64,000 nucleotides of DNA from Gerris lacustris. Lineage: Eukaryota; Arthropoda; Insecta; Hemiptera; Gerridae. The DNA lies in assembly GCA_951217055.1 (NCBI GenBank), contig OX578276.1, positions 58,775,307-58,839,306 of the forward strand. Reading direction: 5' to 3'. Positions within the stretch are counted from its first letter, which is position 1; each line of letters opens with the position of its first letter. The notes under the pieces are model-generated. The model was not told where the DNA came from and did no database searches. It saw nothing but the letters and a program-made list of their open reading frames with translations. This document shows positions 35,040-46,840 of this stretch, one piece after another. Made by a program: the position numbers and the translations under genes.

Positions 35040-35510
35040 GTTTAAGGTAGTATGTACAGTTCTTATTTCCAGTTTAAACACATATTTTTATTTGCTTTAT
35101 CCTTCTTTTTGCTTGTTTGTCCACTACACTATTCCTTTTGTCAAATCTTGTAACATATCTAAAGTTGTTTTGGTAGTCTGTTTTGGCTTTTTGTTGGTTC
35201 TATTACTTGATAGTGTAAACTATAACCTAATAAATATGACCAATTAACTAATTTAATATAACTAATTTTATTATTTAACGAACATTGTCTCCACTTATTG
35301 GGGAATATAATAATAATAAATAAACTATTAACTATACACGCATTATTACTATAATTGAAATTAAATTAATAACATTAATAAAATTGTGAATCCACTCTAT
35401 TTATTTGACCTGATGAAGTATTCCGGCGTAATGCTAAAATTAATGTTATTATTGTTTTTGAAATCTGTAAAGCTTCTAACAGTAATCTATTTTTACTGGT
35501 CTTATATTAC
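35040..35510. other. AT-rich, no gene seen
   Basis: AT-rich spacer. The 69-codon frame at 35038-35247 is hydrophobic low-complexity and not supported. Confidence 0.4.
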
Positions 35511-36341
35511 TTTGCTTTGTAAGTTTCATCGCACATTTCCGTTTCCCCAATTTGGATGCACATAGAAACAACTATGGTAAAGAATACAGAACCCCCCCCC
35601 CTTCTTCTGTACTCTACTCACCATCATCTACAGCGTCTCTGGGTGTAAGGAGGTCCTCTGGTGCTGCGGCTTTGGGGCTGCGTCGGGGGGTGTCGCGGCC
35701 TCCGCTGGATCTGTCGGTCGTTAGGGGGCCCCGGGAGAGGGTTTTTCTTCTATCGGAGGGAGAGGGGCCGGAAGCTCTGGGCGGCTCGCTGGGTCGGTGG
35801 GTCCACTGTGGGGGCGGGTCCCCCTCGGGGTATCTCTCTGGCTCGGGGTGCTGGTGGCCGCTGAGCGCTCGGGGGCGCTTTCTTCTTATCGCCATCGTCG
35901 TACAGAGAAGTAACTGACATCGATGAATCCTCAGCCTCTTCTTCCTGACTGGAGCAGGAAGCATAGAGGAAATGTAGGTCTAGGAAACCAGGAGCACACG
36001 ATCATCATATGAAACGATGATGACGTTGTAGCTCTTGGTAGTTGTAGTTATAATTATAGTCGCGTGAGGTACCATATGCTCCTTCAAGAGTATGGTACCC
36101 AAAATGGAGGGTTTTTCACCGGCAGGGATTTTAGTGGGGTAGGGGCTACCAGCGTCTGTCTCGGTGTCGGCTGAGCAGTCGGGAAGTAGCTCAATCCCCA
36201 CACTCAGGGATCCCGGGATCCTGCGATAGGTCTCGTTATCGAGAGTAGGATAGCGAGGCTCCAGGGTGGCTTAGCTTAGCTTCATACACCCTGGGGCATA
36301 AAACTTTTGCCCTGCAGGAGCCGTTGTCTTTTCCCGCCAGT

Positions 36342-36392
<51 letters not shown>

Positions 36393-36570
36393 AGAAACCA
36401 AAAAAAAAAAATGGCTTCAAATTTATTTGCTTTTTAAGTTTCATCGCACACCTATTACACCAATTTTCAACCACTTCCCGTCATTCAATCTTCCACAGAT
36501 TTTGCACATTGATACAACTAAGGTGAATAATACAGAAACCAAAAAAAAAAAAAAAAAAAAAAAAGTTGAA
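35511..36570. repeat. Duplicated unit flanking a GC-rich insert
   Basis: 35511-35593 (tttgctttgtaagtttcatc ... aatacagaacc) and 36427-36541 (tttgctttttaagtttcatc ... aatacagaaacc) are related copies, the second with about 30 bp more. Both end at the same acagaa(a)cc word: the first copy meets a C run, the second a poly(A) run (36542-36564). A third acagaaacc stands directly after the 49-A run at 36343-36391. The GC-rich block lies between the two copies. Confidence 0.65.
35592..36391 (-). pseudogene. GC-rich coding-like insert, unrecognised
   Basis: The block from a 10-C run to a 49-A run is sharply more GC-rich than its surroundings. The minus strand has a single phase that stays open except for two stops, at 36271-36273 (TAA) and 35980-35982 (TAG). 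It reads KTTAPAGQKFYAPGCMKLS, then YPTLDNETYRRIPGSLSVG, then KPSILGTILLKEHMVPHATI, which look like real protein. The last part (35614-35964) is rich in proline, arginine and serine, and another frame there is acidic, so the true phase is unclear. I do not recognise the protein. It may come from a mobile element or an integrated DNA virus. The poly(A) lies at the end opposite to that expected for a minus-strand retrocopy. Confidence 0.45.
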
Positions 36571-37169
36571 AATAAGACCAGTTTTGAAAAATGGCATTTT
36601 TATTTATCATTCGTTTCTGTTATAAAATTTCGTGTCTAAGAATTTAAATGTATGGTTCAATTGTTTGCCATGGATTGCTTATGCAGTTCTTTTTTATCTT
36701 TGGCTTACACATTGCTTGCATACTGTTTTGCCATGTTTGCCTGGTTTCACCAATGTATACTCCGGGGCAATCTTGATATAGTACCTAATACACTACTCCC
36801 CCCTGGTCACTTATATTGAGCTTTTCTTTCAATTTGATGTAATGCTTGTTTTTCATCTTTTTAATTGAATTGAAACTAAGGCTTATCTGACAGTCCAACT
36901 CCTGGTAGAGGATAGAAATTTCTCCCGAAAGACCCTTAACATAGTTCAAGCTTGAAAATTTCTTAATTGCACTTTTATTTGTTTCTTCTTGTCGGTTAGC
37001 ATTTAGCATTTTTATTTAGGCATTCATAACAGAGCTTTTGAATAAGGTTTTTCGGGTAGAAATTATTAATTAACTTTTAAAAAACCTTAGTTTTAATTTG
37101 TGTTAGGTATTCGTTACTTGCTAATGCAATTGTCCTTGCAACCAGGTTTTTGATTGTAATTATTTTTTG
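36571..37169. other. AT-rich, no gene seen
   Basis: AT-rich. The 74-codon minus-strand frame at 36785-37009 is lysine/asparagine-rich and matches no family I know. Confidence 0.35.
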
Positions 37170-37650
37170 AGTAAAAGGATGGCCAAGTCGAGCATAGCTG
37201 TACCATCCTTTACTGGAACCAACTCATTCACATTATACCCTCTATTTTCTTATTAAAGATTCTATACAACCAATTTTAAATTAGAGTTCATTACCATTGA
37301 ACCAGAAATATAAATTTCACACTTCTACCCATATTTGTTGAGCCTAAAGTTTAGTTATTCTTTCACTGATATATAAAGAACTATTGACTGACTCGTCATA
37401 ATTCTAAGCTATTTAATATAATTAGTTTAATTTTGTTGATTTGCGTAATTGCCAAGCCAGAAAAGTTTTTTAAATTTAAAAGTGTAGAGTGATTTGGGAT
37501 GAAAAAGTTTAGGTTTGTGAGCAACATCACTTACTTGTACTGGATAAATTAGACCTAGTAGAACATACTTGGACAGGGAGAGACTTGGCTAAAACCTATG
37601 ATCTCAAAGATTTTTACACGAGATTTGGCTTATTTTTTTACAGAAGTAAT
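37170..37650. repeat. Dispersed repeat family A, copy 2
   Basis: This compact copy of the family at 6296-8345 has the left part (gccaagtcgagca, cctttactggaaccaactc) and right part (acatcacttacttgtact, acctatgatctca) joined within about 460 bp. It is non-coding. Confidence 0.65.
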
Positions 37651-38750
37651 TTTGTTGAGATAAGATTTTTTACAAATAACAATTTCTTCTTAGCTTATCT
37701 GCTCACAAAATAATAATCAAAGAGTTGAATTTTTACCTGCAGCATTGTACTAAATTCATTAAATTGAATATAAGGAAATTATTGTGTTATAAGTAATCTA
37801 GATAAAATTGGGATTTTATATTCCTTATAAGTTTTATATATGACGTCGTAATTTTAAAGTTTAGTAGGTATATTTTTTTTCTTTTTACTCTTCTCTAATA
37901 CTATCAATCATCTATTTTCTGAAGGTTTTTTTTTTTTGCTGATTTTTTGTTTATTTTTGTAGCTGTTATGGTTACATAGAATCGAGTGACTCGTTATCGA
38001 GTAAAGTAGAGTGTTCTTTAAGCCAGTTTGAGCTTTATGCATGTTCTTTGTGGTGTATAGAAGCAATCAGTAAAGGTTTCTGTTGTGGTTTTATATAGAA
38101 TAAAGGTAGATAGAGAAGGTTGGGAATCTGCCTGAGGTTTTCTTCTTTCAACCCCATCTGGATTATCTGTTGAAAGGAAGTAATAGTTTCTTTCTTTTCC
38201 TCGAGCTTAGGGATGCACTCTTGTAGAAAAGCAGGGGACAATCTTGCCTCAGGCAACACCGCACCATTTTCATTTCTTACAAAGCCTCCGGCCTCTCCGC
38301 TCCATTGCTCCTTAGCCGAGTGAAAATATCTGAAAAATTAAAAAGATAGAAAAACCGTTTAACACACAGCATGTACAACTGTTAACCAGTCTATCGAAAG
38401 GAAATCTAATCAACAGTGAGTAAGTAAAAAGTCTTTTTGCACAATATGATATTCTAGAGGCTTAAAACTCCTACAAACGTCTAACGCAACACGTGGTATA
38501 AAATACTTTTCGTTTTACCTCTTAATATAATTTCCTGATGTAGTATAGTAGTATATTTCCCTCTGTATACATAATTTCTAAGAACGTGTATAAAAAAAAA
38601 TATATATACATATAACTAAATTTTACCAAACTAAAGTAATAGCTAATTTCGTAGTAAAATTATAAATAATTTCCAAAAATTTTAAAATGTTATATCTATA
38701 TATATTTTAATTCATTTTCCTTATACAAATAATTATGTATATTATATATA

Positions 38751-38754
<4 letters not shown>

Positions 38755-38812
<58 letters not shown>
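38755..38812. repeat. (TA)n microsatellite
   Basis: A TA tract of nearly 60 bp. Confidence 0.95.
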
Positions 38813-38815
<3 letters not shown>

Positions 38816-39357
38816 TTATTGTAACACAACAGTCTTTACTTTCACCCTTTTAAGGTACGATTAGGCATATTTTAACTAAAAATAAATCCCTAAAGTAGGT
38901 AGTTATTTTTTAATAAATGTTACTACTTTCAACCAACCAATTAAATATTAAATTTACACTAATTTACAATTTTAAGGTTTACTATACACTTTTTTGTACT
39001 AATTAAATCTATATCTTTTAGCATGTAGTAATAAAATAAATTCGCTTCCAGAAGACATTTGGTAATAAAATAAACTATATTCCAAATCGCTTTGTAATAT
39101 GTGAATAGATGATTTATAATTTGCACCATGGTCGTGATATGGCACCATTTTATACTTAATTTTGAAGTACGGGTCCCGGTCTACAGGGTTTAATGAGTGG
39201 AGGAGCGTTATATAGTACGACTATTATTATTTAGCTCTGTTATTCTTTAGTGTAGCGCCCTTTCAACTCCGCCTGACAACAAGGTCAAAACCTCGACATA
39301 TTATATTAAGGTGAGTTCAACATAGACATGTTATATGGGGGGGGGGGCCAGACAGGT

Positions 39358-39401
39358 TTAGACATGTTCCCAACTGATGATTACATCAGGTAAATGAGTG
39401 A
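39358..39401 (+). repeat. SINE-body fragment
   Basis: ttagacatgttcccaactga followed by tgattacatcagg matches the body of the SINE at 34822-35026 in sense orientation (taagacatgtttcacactga, tgatctcatcg). The tRNA head is absent; a G run precedes it. Confidence 0.55.
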
Positions 39402-40472
39402 TGTGTAAAAGAAACATTTTCTTTTTCTGGATTCCATTGTAAATACACTTAGTTCAAAATTTTTAGTCTATAACCTTGTTTCAAGTTTGGTTCTCCTATG
39501 TAAGATAAAGATGACAGTAATTAATGGATAAATATGTATTAGTTATAATTATTTTGATAGAAATTAGCAATAGTAGAATTGTTGAGCTCGAAAAATCATC
39601 ATTGTTTGACTTTGAAGGGCGGTTACACTCATTGGGTGATTTTGGTCGCTGTCACGATCGACGGCGACGTTTCTGTGTGTGAAAGCTCTCATCGTGCGCT
39701 ATACATTTTGGTCTTCGACATATTTAAAAAAACGCTCACTGCCGCTATCGATGGCGACAAACGATGCCCAGTGTCAAACTGGCCTACCTCGCAATTATTT
39801 CATAACATCTGTGAATGAAATATTTTATTAGTAATTAGAATGTATATTGAACTAAATTACTTCAATACGTAGGTAGAAAATGATAGTTTTGGTGCAAAAA
39901 TAAAATAAACCTAATGGGAATATAACATGAAATTCAAAAATTTATTTTCCATTTTTTATATGTAAAGACACAGGTGAGTTTGTTTTTATACTGTGTTTGT
40001 TGCCGTACTAATCTATGAACAAAATGTTTGCAAATTAATAAATTTAAATGTTTAAATAAATACGAAATCAATTAAAAAGAGTAATCATTAATATATAGCC
40101 ATAATCATTAAAATGAACTTAGAGTTCACCTTAGTTATTCTGACAAAAGCTACACGCCAGAAATTATACGATCCAATGTTGGTTAAATCACGCACTCATG
40201 AAATATTTCAATTTACCGGCCCGTACCGTTACTACAGCTTACAATTACTCTTATCAGAATAGCCCGATAATAATACAGTACAAGGATGATTTATATCGAC
40301 TTAATAAAAATAGAAATTTCGGCTAATATTGCACTTTCTCTTTCACTGAAAGTAAAATAATTTTATCTACGATTGATACGAAATATAAACATTATATCTT
40401 TGTTTAGATGCGTAGAAAGTGATTCTTTACGTACTTGTATTCATTACGCATGCGCGTCTCATAGTTCTGAAT

Positions 40473-40516
40473 AATTCCTCTTCTTTACCACACTAGTGCG
40501 GTAAAGAAGAGGAATT
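40473..40516. repeat. 44-bp palindrome upstream of the frame
   Basis: aattcctcttctttaccaca followed by ctagtgcggtaaagaagagg and aatt. It is self-complementary except at one symmetric pair. The counterpart in copy 2 (about 48377-48420) keeps the symmetry less perfectly. Its position between the 5' end and the ATG, in both copies, suggests a binding or recombination site, but that is inference. Confidence 0.85.
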
Positions 40517-40612
40517 CTTTAGCTTTCTTTAGAGTTTGTTTACATTTAACAAAACTAATTTGGTGTTCTTTTATTAAAGTAACTGTTTATATCGAGTTTT
40601 TAGTGAAAAACA

Positions 40613-40993
40613 ATGAGTGAATCAAGTGACTTTGACGAAAATGTAGAGAATAATACTCCTCCAGAAATAATTAATTCGGCAAAAAATACAATTAATGAGT
40701 TAATGCCATCTTTATCAAGAGAGAGATACGAACTTACATACAGCAAGTGTATTTTTTTCTGTATTTATTATTTAAATCTAACAATCGTAGATAAAGTACG
40801 GTACGCAACTCGTGCGAAAACGGCATTTTGCATTGCTCGTGTGGTTTTACCACCCTCGCTGTCGCTCGGGTGCAAACTCCACACTCGCATGCAAAAATGC
40901 TACTTTCCGCACTCGACGCGTAATGTACTATTAAAAATAACAATGTACTTTATTTTCGAATTATTTTTAAATAATGTGATTTTATATTATTAA
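40613..40993 (+). pseudogene. Tyrosine-recombinase-type transposon protein, N-terminal piece
   Basis: The frame is 126 codons, but only about the first 46 look like protein: an acidic start (MSESSDFDENVENNTPPEII) then NSAKNTINELMPSLSRERYE and LTYSK. This pattern (aa ... LMP.KSRERYE..Y..F) is found at the N-terminal SAM-like domain of eukaryotic tyrosine-recombinase/Crypton-derived proteins, as I recall that family. After LTYSK the conserved sequence ends and the frame runs into non-coding repeat and hairpin. The catalytic R-H-R-Y domain is absent. An alternative is the first exon of a longer gene with a donor near 40745, but the matching truncated second copy argues for a mobile element. Confidence 0.45.
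40801..40922. repeat. 120-bp hairpin, 'ctcgctgtcgctcgggtg' type
   Basis: Arms about 40801-40855 and 40862-40922 are imperfect reverse complements (tacgcaactcgtgcgaaaac against cttttccgcactcgacgcgta with small changes), centred on ccctcgctgtcgctcggg. Hairpin repeats of this style are common in insect genomes (general knowledge). A copy with the same layout is at 48725-48843. Confidence 0.7.
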
Positions 40994-41439
40994 ATAATAT
41001 CTTTCCTACAATTGTGTTTACCACATTCCTTATATCTATATAATATACAATCCAAATATAACTCACTCTAGAATCATCACGATATCTCTAAAACCACAAG
41101 ACCTATGACCGTAGAATTTAGTAGGCTCAACTTAGCTCCTAAGAGCTCGCTGAGAAATCTTTTTACTATTCGCCGTTATGATTAAAAAAGGCGGCCATTT
41201 TTCATGACATATTTGCAGACCTAATTATACTACAATCTTGATATTTTTAAGGAAGCTTCCTTTTATAACAGAAGCAACTTATAATATTTTCTTTATTAAC
41301 AACCATTTTGTTTTAAGGTTGCGTATACTTAATTATTCAAACAATGCCCTTTAAACTAACTAATTATCACCACTTCTTTGAAACGCTATAATAAAATCTA
41401 TATAATGTAGTATAATATTGCGTTCGAGCTTACCGAAAG
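40994..41439. other. AT-rich, no gene seen
   Basis: AT-rich spacer with a short aggcggccatttttcatgac word at 41189. No gene. Confidence 0.4.
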
Positions 41440-42430
41440 TAACAGAAGCTATGTGATCGTTTCGAAGAAAGATTATGTTTAAGTCTCTGATTACAAAAAT
41501 CCTTTTCAGACATCTGGGACAATTTTTGGTTCCGTGCCTCTCTGTCGGTCTGTGGCTCAATTTTTGAGAACCAACACTTAAACAACTTAAAAATTACTCC
41601 TCAGATTATATTGAAATTTGGGGGTGGGTCATAATTAGCCTATTGTTGGTCCCATAAACGTTTCCACCTTCTACGCCCATTTGTTTCTCTTTCACATGCG
41701 CACAAACACACATTTAATTCACACCATTATCTTCAATAGTACTTATCTGATTCTTATGAAATTTGGATGGTTTATTGAAAGTAGCCCGCAGATAGCCCAA
41801 GCTTAATTTCAACCGTCTGCACTCTTCAAATTTTGCTAAATTGATTTTTAAATTAATGTAAAAATAAAAACAATTTTGATAGATTTAAAAAAAACTGTGG
41901 AAAATTAAATTAATTTTACAATAATAGGTTGTAAAAGTATAAAAACATTCAAGTATACGAACTAGGACCCGAGGAAGCTATGTCCCACAATAATTGGCAG
42001 TCTATGTAATGCTACAGGGGTAACCGAAAGTATCGTAAAAATTGAGAAAAAGCTTATTAACGAATTTTATTGATGTTTTAAAAAATTCCTGGACATAAAT
42101 CTATTTTTCACATTATATTCCCGAGCTTACGAAGATCATCTGATTTCTAAAAATTTTAAGCTAGAACTCCGTTTCAGACATCAGAAAACATATATTTGGT
42201 CCTGTTTCTGTCATTGACTACTACATATGTGTCATCTTAATTGGTAGACTATTATATACATCTCTTATACTCTCAGAGTTCTTTAAAATTATAAAGATAA
42301 TCTTATAAACTGCATAAGATATTTATACTGCGCTAAATATTTAAAGATCCGTTTGTAATAATTCTATCTGTGTACATTCTATCTTAGATTGCGTTGAAAC
42401 AATATCCTAATGTTGAATAAGTAGCAAATT
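41440..42430. repeat. Dispersed repeat family C, copy 1
   Basis: The family has recognisable segments: cgagcttac ... ttcagacatc(t/a)g near 41429-41515 and again near 42122-42190 (an internal duplication), then gtttattgaaagtagcccgc near 41771, then gaggaagctatg ... aattggcag near 41970-42000. The second half aligns with 57825-58060 and pieces occur at 45340-45670 and 52690-52920. It is non-coding. The 66-codon frame at 41360-41560 lies inside it. Confidence 0.6.
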
Positions 42431-43742
42431 TGAAGATTTGAAGGCAAGTTGCCTGAGGAGTATCTTGAGAATCAAAGAAGCTCAGCTTGGTTTGTCTTGG
42501 ACCCCTGAACAGTGTTTGTTTGCCCAGCGGTCCTTTTGAGGCGAGCGGTGCCCCGGGCGATTCGCCCTTATTGCTATGTACATTATAATATTAATTCTTC
42601 GAGGGGGGCTATCACCTGCAAGCCCTAAGGGGCCCAACAGATACTTGAAGCTCCCCACAAATCTATCTACAAAGGTTCCTTCTAGAGTTATACCTTTAAA
42701 AACTCATATACCTGGGTACAGAATCTTAGAAAGGGCACAGTTATTATTATAAATCCTTAGACCTCCAACGTTGGATTCCCTTTTTTATAAGTTTAATCCA
42801 ACCCCCTCTGTTGATTCAACTACAATTAGTACTTGAGATTCGTCGAGTGTTTCCTTTCATAATATACTTTAAATCCCTTGTAAGGGTATCATTTGTAAAA
42901 GAAAAAAAGTTACAATAGCAGAAAATGTTACTTTTAACATAGCATTGAATGTATCCTTGTACATTGTACGTTAGAAATAAAATTCCCTTTATAAATCAAT
43001 ATAAAAACGTTTCTATTTGGTGTAAAGTAAACCCATTTTACCTCGACTAACGTGCTTTCAAAATAGTGTTCTGCTTCCATTGTAGTCTTAGGAAGAAACA
43101 AAAAAATCTAGTAAGAGATCCCACAGTGATCCAATAATTTATTTCACGTCTACATGGGAAATCATATAAATCCTAAACTTGGGTAAACTATATTTATATT
43201 TATCACTAAGAATGAAATAACCACAATAGTATATTTTATGAAACTTTAAGAATCCTACGGTCTATCTTTTATCATCGAGTCAATTGTGTTCGTATTCCTA
43301 TATCAATGTTGTAATACCTATAAAATTGTTATTTTTTTAAAATTGTTAATTTTAGTTTTTTTTTATATTTAATTATTCAGTGGATATAAATATTACTCAC
43401 TTATCCTTCTGCACATAAAATTAATTAGTCGACGATTATATCCTGTGTAAAATTATCATATTTATATTATATACTTGTTGCATTGCTTATCTACTCACAA
43501 ACATACATAAACTACACACATTTACTTATAATAATATTGTTTATTATATTTTTTGTGTATCTATCTATATATATATGTATACAAAAAATATAATTAACAA
43601 TTATTATAAGTAAAAGGAAAACCTAAAGTATATTATTCATTTATATTTTAGATTCCACTTATGCCTTGGCATTATGGATAAGGAATGTTACTATCTATAT
43701 CCTTTTACCTTAGTAAATAATGAAGTAGGCCTGTGGTCAAAC
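42431..43742. other. No gene identified
   Basis: 42450-42660 is less AT-rich and includes gcggtgccccgggcgattcg near 42545. The rest is AT-rich. No coding or RNA signal was recognised. Confidence 0.35.
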
Positions 43743-44081
43743 TTATGTAGTAAAGTAAGTAGGAGAGTTGTGTGCGAAGAGGTGTGCTGAAACCATATTG
43801 GTTATCGAGGTGGAGAACCCCGGTCCGAATCCAATCATGATTCTAGAACCACATAACCGTTTGATCATAAGGTTAGGTATGCTGGTGCAGTAGCCTAGGT
43901 TCCGTGTTAAAGTTGCACAAGGTTTCTGTAAATGAAGACCGAGTGGACAGCTCTTGGGGCCTGAATTATTAAGAGATGGGGGGAAGGGGAGAGTAAACCC
44001 AAGTAGCCGAGCCTCATAGGACTCGTGGGGGTCAACTTGCCTAAGTGGCAAGTTCTTGCCTTCGGTATACACTTCCCTCAC
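43743..44081 (-). other. Coding-like repeat segment, unidentified
   Basis: A 112-codon minus-strand frame in a less AT-rich block. It contains ESYEARLLGFTLPFPPSLNN and GFGPGFSTSITNMVSAHLFA, proline- and serine-rich with no domain I can name. The plus strand carries ggtccgaatcc at 43830-43840, close to an RNA polymerase III B box, but no convincing A box stands before it. I suspect a repeat, perhaps a SINE or LINE 3' end, rather than a host protein. Confidence 0.3.
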
Positions 44082-45329
44082 TTACTACTTACCCAGCAGT
44101 TAACTAATCAGGATTGTTAATAAATTAGACTCGTAACCCCTCTAGTTATGACATAACCTGAAAGGCTTCAGCATTCCCCGGGACAAACTTCTTCCATTTT
44201 AAGTTTCGGTAAAGTTCTCGGATTGGTGTAATTCGAGGGAGTTCGTCGGATCATATTCCGTATATGAATATACTAAAGAAAAGGTGTAGAATGTTACGAT
44301 CTCTCATCAGAAAATCGATAAACAACATGAGAAGGGCTGACTTTCATCTTGCATTCACTCTAATTTTATTATAATGCATTTAGGCTTTTCTACTTATCAT
44401 CAACTTAAGATAATAACTGTATAATATGTAGAGGAGTAAAAGAAAAGTTTAATGAAATTGGGTTCTTTTGGTATCTATTAAGAAAGTAATATACAGATTA
44501 AAGTACTTTTAAGCATTGCTTTCTAAATGTAACTTGTTTAATTCAAATAAAACAAGTAGTTCTAATGTAACACTTTTTATTGTCTAGTCATTGTGCAATA
44601 TTTGCTTTTTAAACTCTATATTAATCAAATTATTGCTCTGGAATATTGTCCACTCCCTTTTTTAGATATTCTAATTCCTTTTTATAATTAATTAACAAAA
44701 TAATTTTCACTTCTTTCTCGGGTATCTATGAAAAGAACATTAAATCTAATAATGCTTATTTATATTCTAATGCAGAGACAAAACTTCATTGAAAACAAAA
44801 CAAACGAGTTTAAAGTGCTATATTTACTTTCTTCTTATATTTTAAAGTAATTAATGCCTCTGAGGTCATCACTTGATTTTTCTGTTTTTTATAATGAATG
44901 CATCGAAACCTTTAACACCTGCCATTATACTGTGACTTCCGTTGTACAAGTTGCCTCTTTAGATTCCTTAATACACTAGAGACTAATTGGATATCACCAT
45001 GACTTTACTCATAAATCATAAATAAGCGCTGTAGTCATTTGACAAAAGAAGTATCTTTTTTCAACTAACTCGGTAGTACGGCAGTTATATAGTTATTCAA
45101 AAAGTCCTAATTGCTGGAACTTCACAGACCACGAAAAATTGACTTCCTACTTTGAACTTCTAAACAGGCATTAAATATATAAAAGTAAAATAATATTTTT
45201 AGAGGAATAATATTATAGAATTCAGGAATAAGAATATAGAATTCTTTTAGTTTAACAATATAAAAAACCATGATGGAAGATAATTATCCTCTAAATTTAG
45301 AGTGATTTACCTAAAAATAATTATTTTGC
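44082..45329. other. AT-rich, no gene seen
   Basis: Nothing recognisable apart from AT-rich sequence. Confidence 0.4.
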
Positions 45330-45670
45330 TTCTGAGCTAACCAAAGGCAAAGGAAGGATTGTGTTCATTCTCAGAACGGAATTATTTTATGTCTCTAAAC
45401 TCAAACATTCTTGGTCAAAACTCCGTGAAAGACATCAGGAAACATGTTTGGACTTGTATGTCTGTCCGCCTAGATTGCCCACAGTTGGTCCCTTATTAAT
45501 TTTAACCGTATATACACATTTAATGTTAAATAATATTCAGTGTGACCCAAAAGGGAATCGAAATAACAACTTTGTTTTATTATCACCTACATCTTCAAAT
45601 GCACTCATCCCAGTTTGAAGAGATTTGGAGGGTTTGTTGAAAGTGGTCGACAGCTGGTTAAGTGTAACTC
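45330..45670. repeat. Dispersed repeat family C, fragment
   Basis: Contains actccgtgaaagacatcagg (45420) and ttgaagagatttggagggtt (45614), matching the order in the 41440-42430 copy. The 85-codon frame at 45361-45618 lies in it and is not a gene. Confidence 0.45.
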
Positions 45671-46479
45671 CACTTAACAGTAAACTTTAATTGAAAACTA
45701 TAATTTCTTAAGTATAAAGAAGAACAATTATGATTATTTACTAAGGATTCCATGTCATAATTAGAGAAAATAAAAATAATATGCCAAGTAGTTCTTGTAT
45801 TTTCAAATGCTGCATTATAGAAAGATTATATTATGTACTTCATTATTCTATCCTATGAAATTAGTTGCATGTTTAATAAGTGCGTAAGAATATCAAACTA
45901 GATAGATTAACACAAATGTAGAATAAGAGTATATGAAAATAAAATTCTTCTTGTATCATAAAACCTTCGTCCGGACATTATAAAGTAAAAATAGGGGAGG
46001 ATATAATATTTGAGGGATTCATTTAACCTATAGTAATAACAGTTTAATAATTTGACTGACAGTTTAACTGCTGTAATGTGTATCTTTTTCATCAACCTAA
46101 TATAGACAGTTATTAAAATATTAGTTCACTGGTTACCAAAATGGGGTCTAAACCAGTGTGAACTAAAAGCATTTTTAAAAGATTACACACATTTCAATGC
46201 ATGCATAAACCATATGTATTCCAAACCCTTAGGGCGACTAAGAATTTGGGATTTTCAGTCGTGATATTGTTTGGTTGCGGGAATTCTATATTCAATGAGA
46301 ATCATCCCACATACTAGTAAATATCAGTGACTATCAAGTGATAAATTAGCTGTTAATATCAGTGATACAACATGCTCTATTTTCTAGGGGCGACTGTCGC
46401 GAGTAAAAATGGGAACCAAAGAAAGGAATGATCTTGCCCTAGTCCCTTGTTTGGAAAGGGATATTTTTTTTAAAAAAAA
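45671..46479. other. AT-rich, no gene seen
   Basis: AT-rich spacer. No frame or repeat was recognised. Confidence 0.4.
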
Positions 46480-46840
46480 TTAAATAATTACAAGATAAAA
46501 AGAACTTTTTATATACTACGTTTTTAAATTTTCTGCTAGAAATCATAAATTTGAAACCCGTCAAAATGAAGATCGTAAATAGGGGATATGTCAAAACAAA
46601 TAAAATAACTTGCGGATTGTTTCCGAACTAACTTACCATACACCAAAATTTGCTGAAAACGAATTAAATTCTGCTGAAAGATGGCTAAAAGTATTAAAAT
46701 AATGCGTTGTCATCGTGTTCTGAGCTATTCTAAAAGTTTCAAAAGTCTAGCTACTCGGGAAGTTAGTTAAAAATCGATTATAAGATTTGTACTGGACAAA
46801 CAAACGAACAAGAAAGTAAGCTAATAAAAACATTATAAAA
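46480..46840. repeat. Dispersed repeat family B, copy 2
   Basis: Matches 29361-29790 from the aagataaaaagaact block through to gatttgtactggacaaac and aagctaataaaaac. It has a single version of the 71-bp segment that is doubled in copy 1. Confidence 0.75.

Larger units (their letters stand above)
37651..40332. other. Mostly AT-rich, no gene identified
   Basis: AT-rich with a TA microsatellite at 38755-38812, an 11-G run at 39337-39347 and a SINE-body fragment at 39358-39401. A 74-codon minus-strand frame (38035-38259) and a 79-codon plus-strand frame (39579-39818) have ordinary composition but no recognisable domain. A small less-AT-rich patch with gatcgacggcgacg lies at 39655-39670. Confidence 0.35.
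40333..40926 (+). mobile_element. Internally deleted element, tyrosine-recombinase-like, copy 1
   Basis: Aligns with 48250-48846 over its whole length. The parts, in order: a left block with ttatctacgattg (40363-40375); a 44-bp near-perfect palindrome (40473-40516); an ATG frame (40613 onwards) whose first 46 codons are conserved; the inverted 13-mer caatcgtagataa (40782-40794); and a large hairpin (40801-40922). Both copies break off coding sequence at the same point, so they descend from an already deleted, amplified ancestor. Confidence 0.65.

Noticed and set aside
35552..35917. 121-codon plus-strand frame in the GC-rich insert
   Set aside because: Glycine/serine/arginine-rich antisense of the minus-strand phase, which has more protein-like blocks over a longer stretch.
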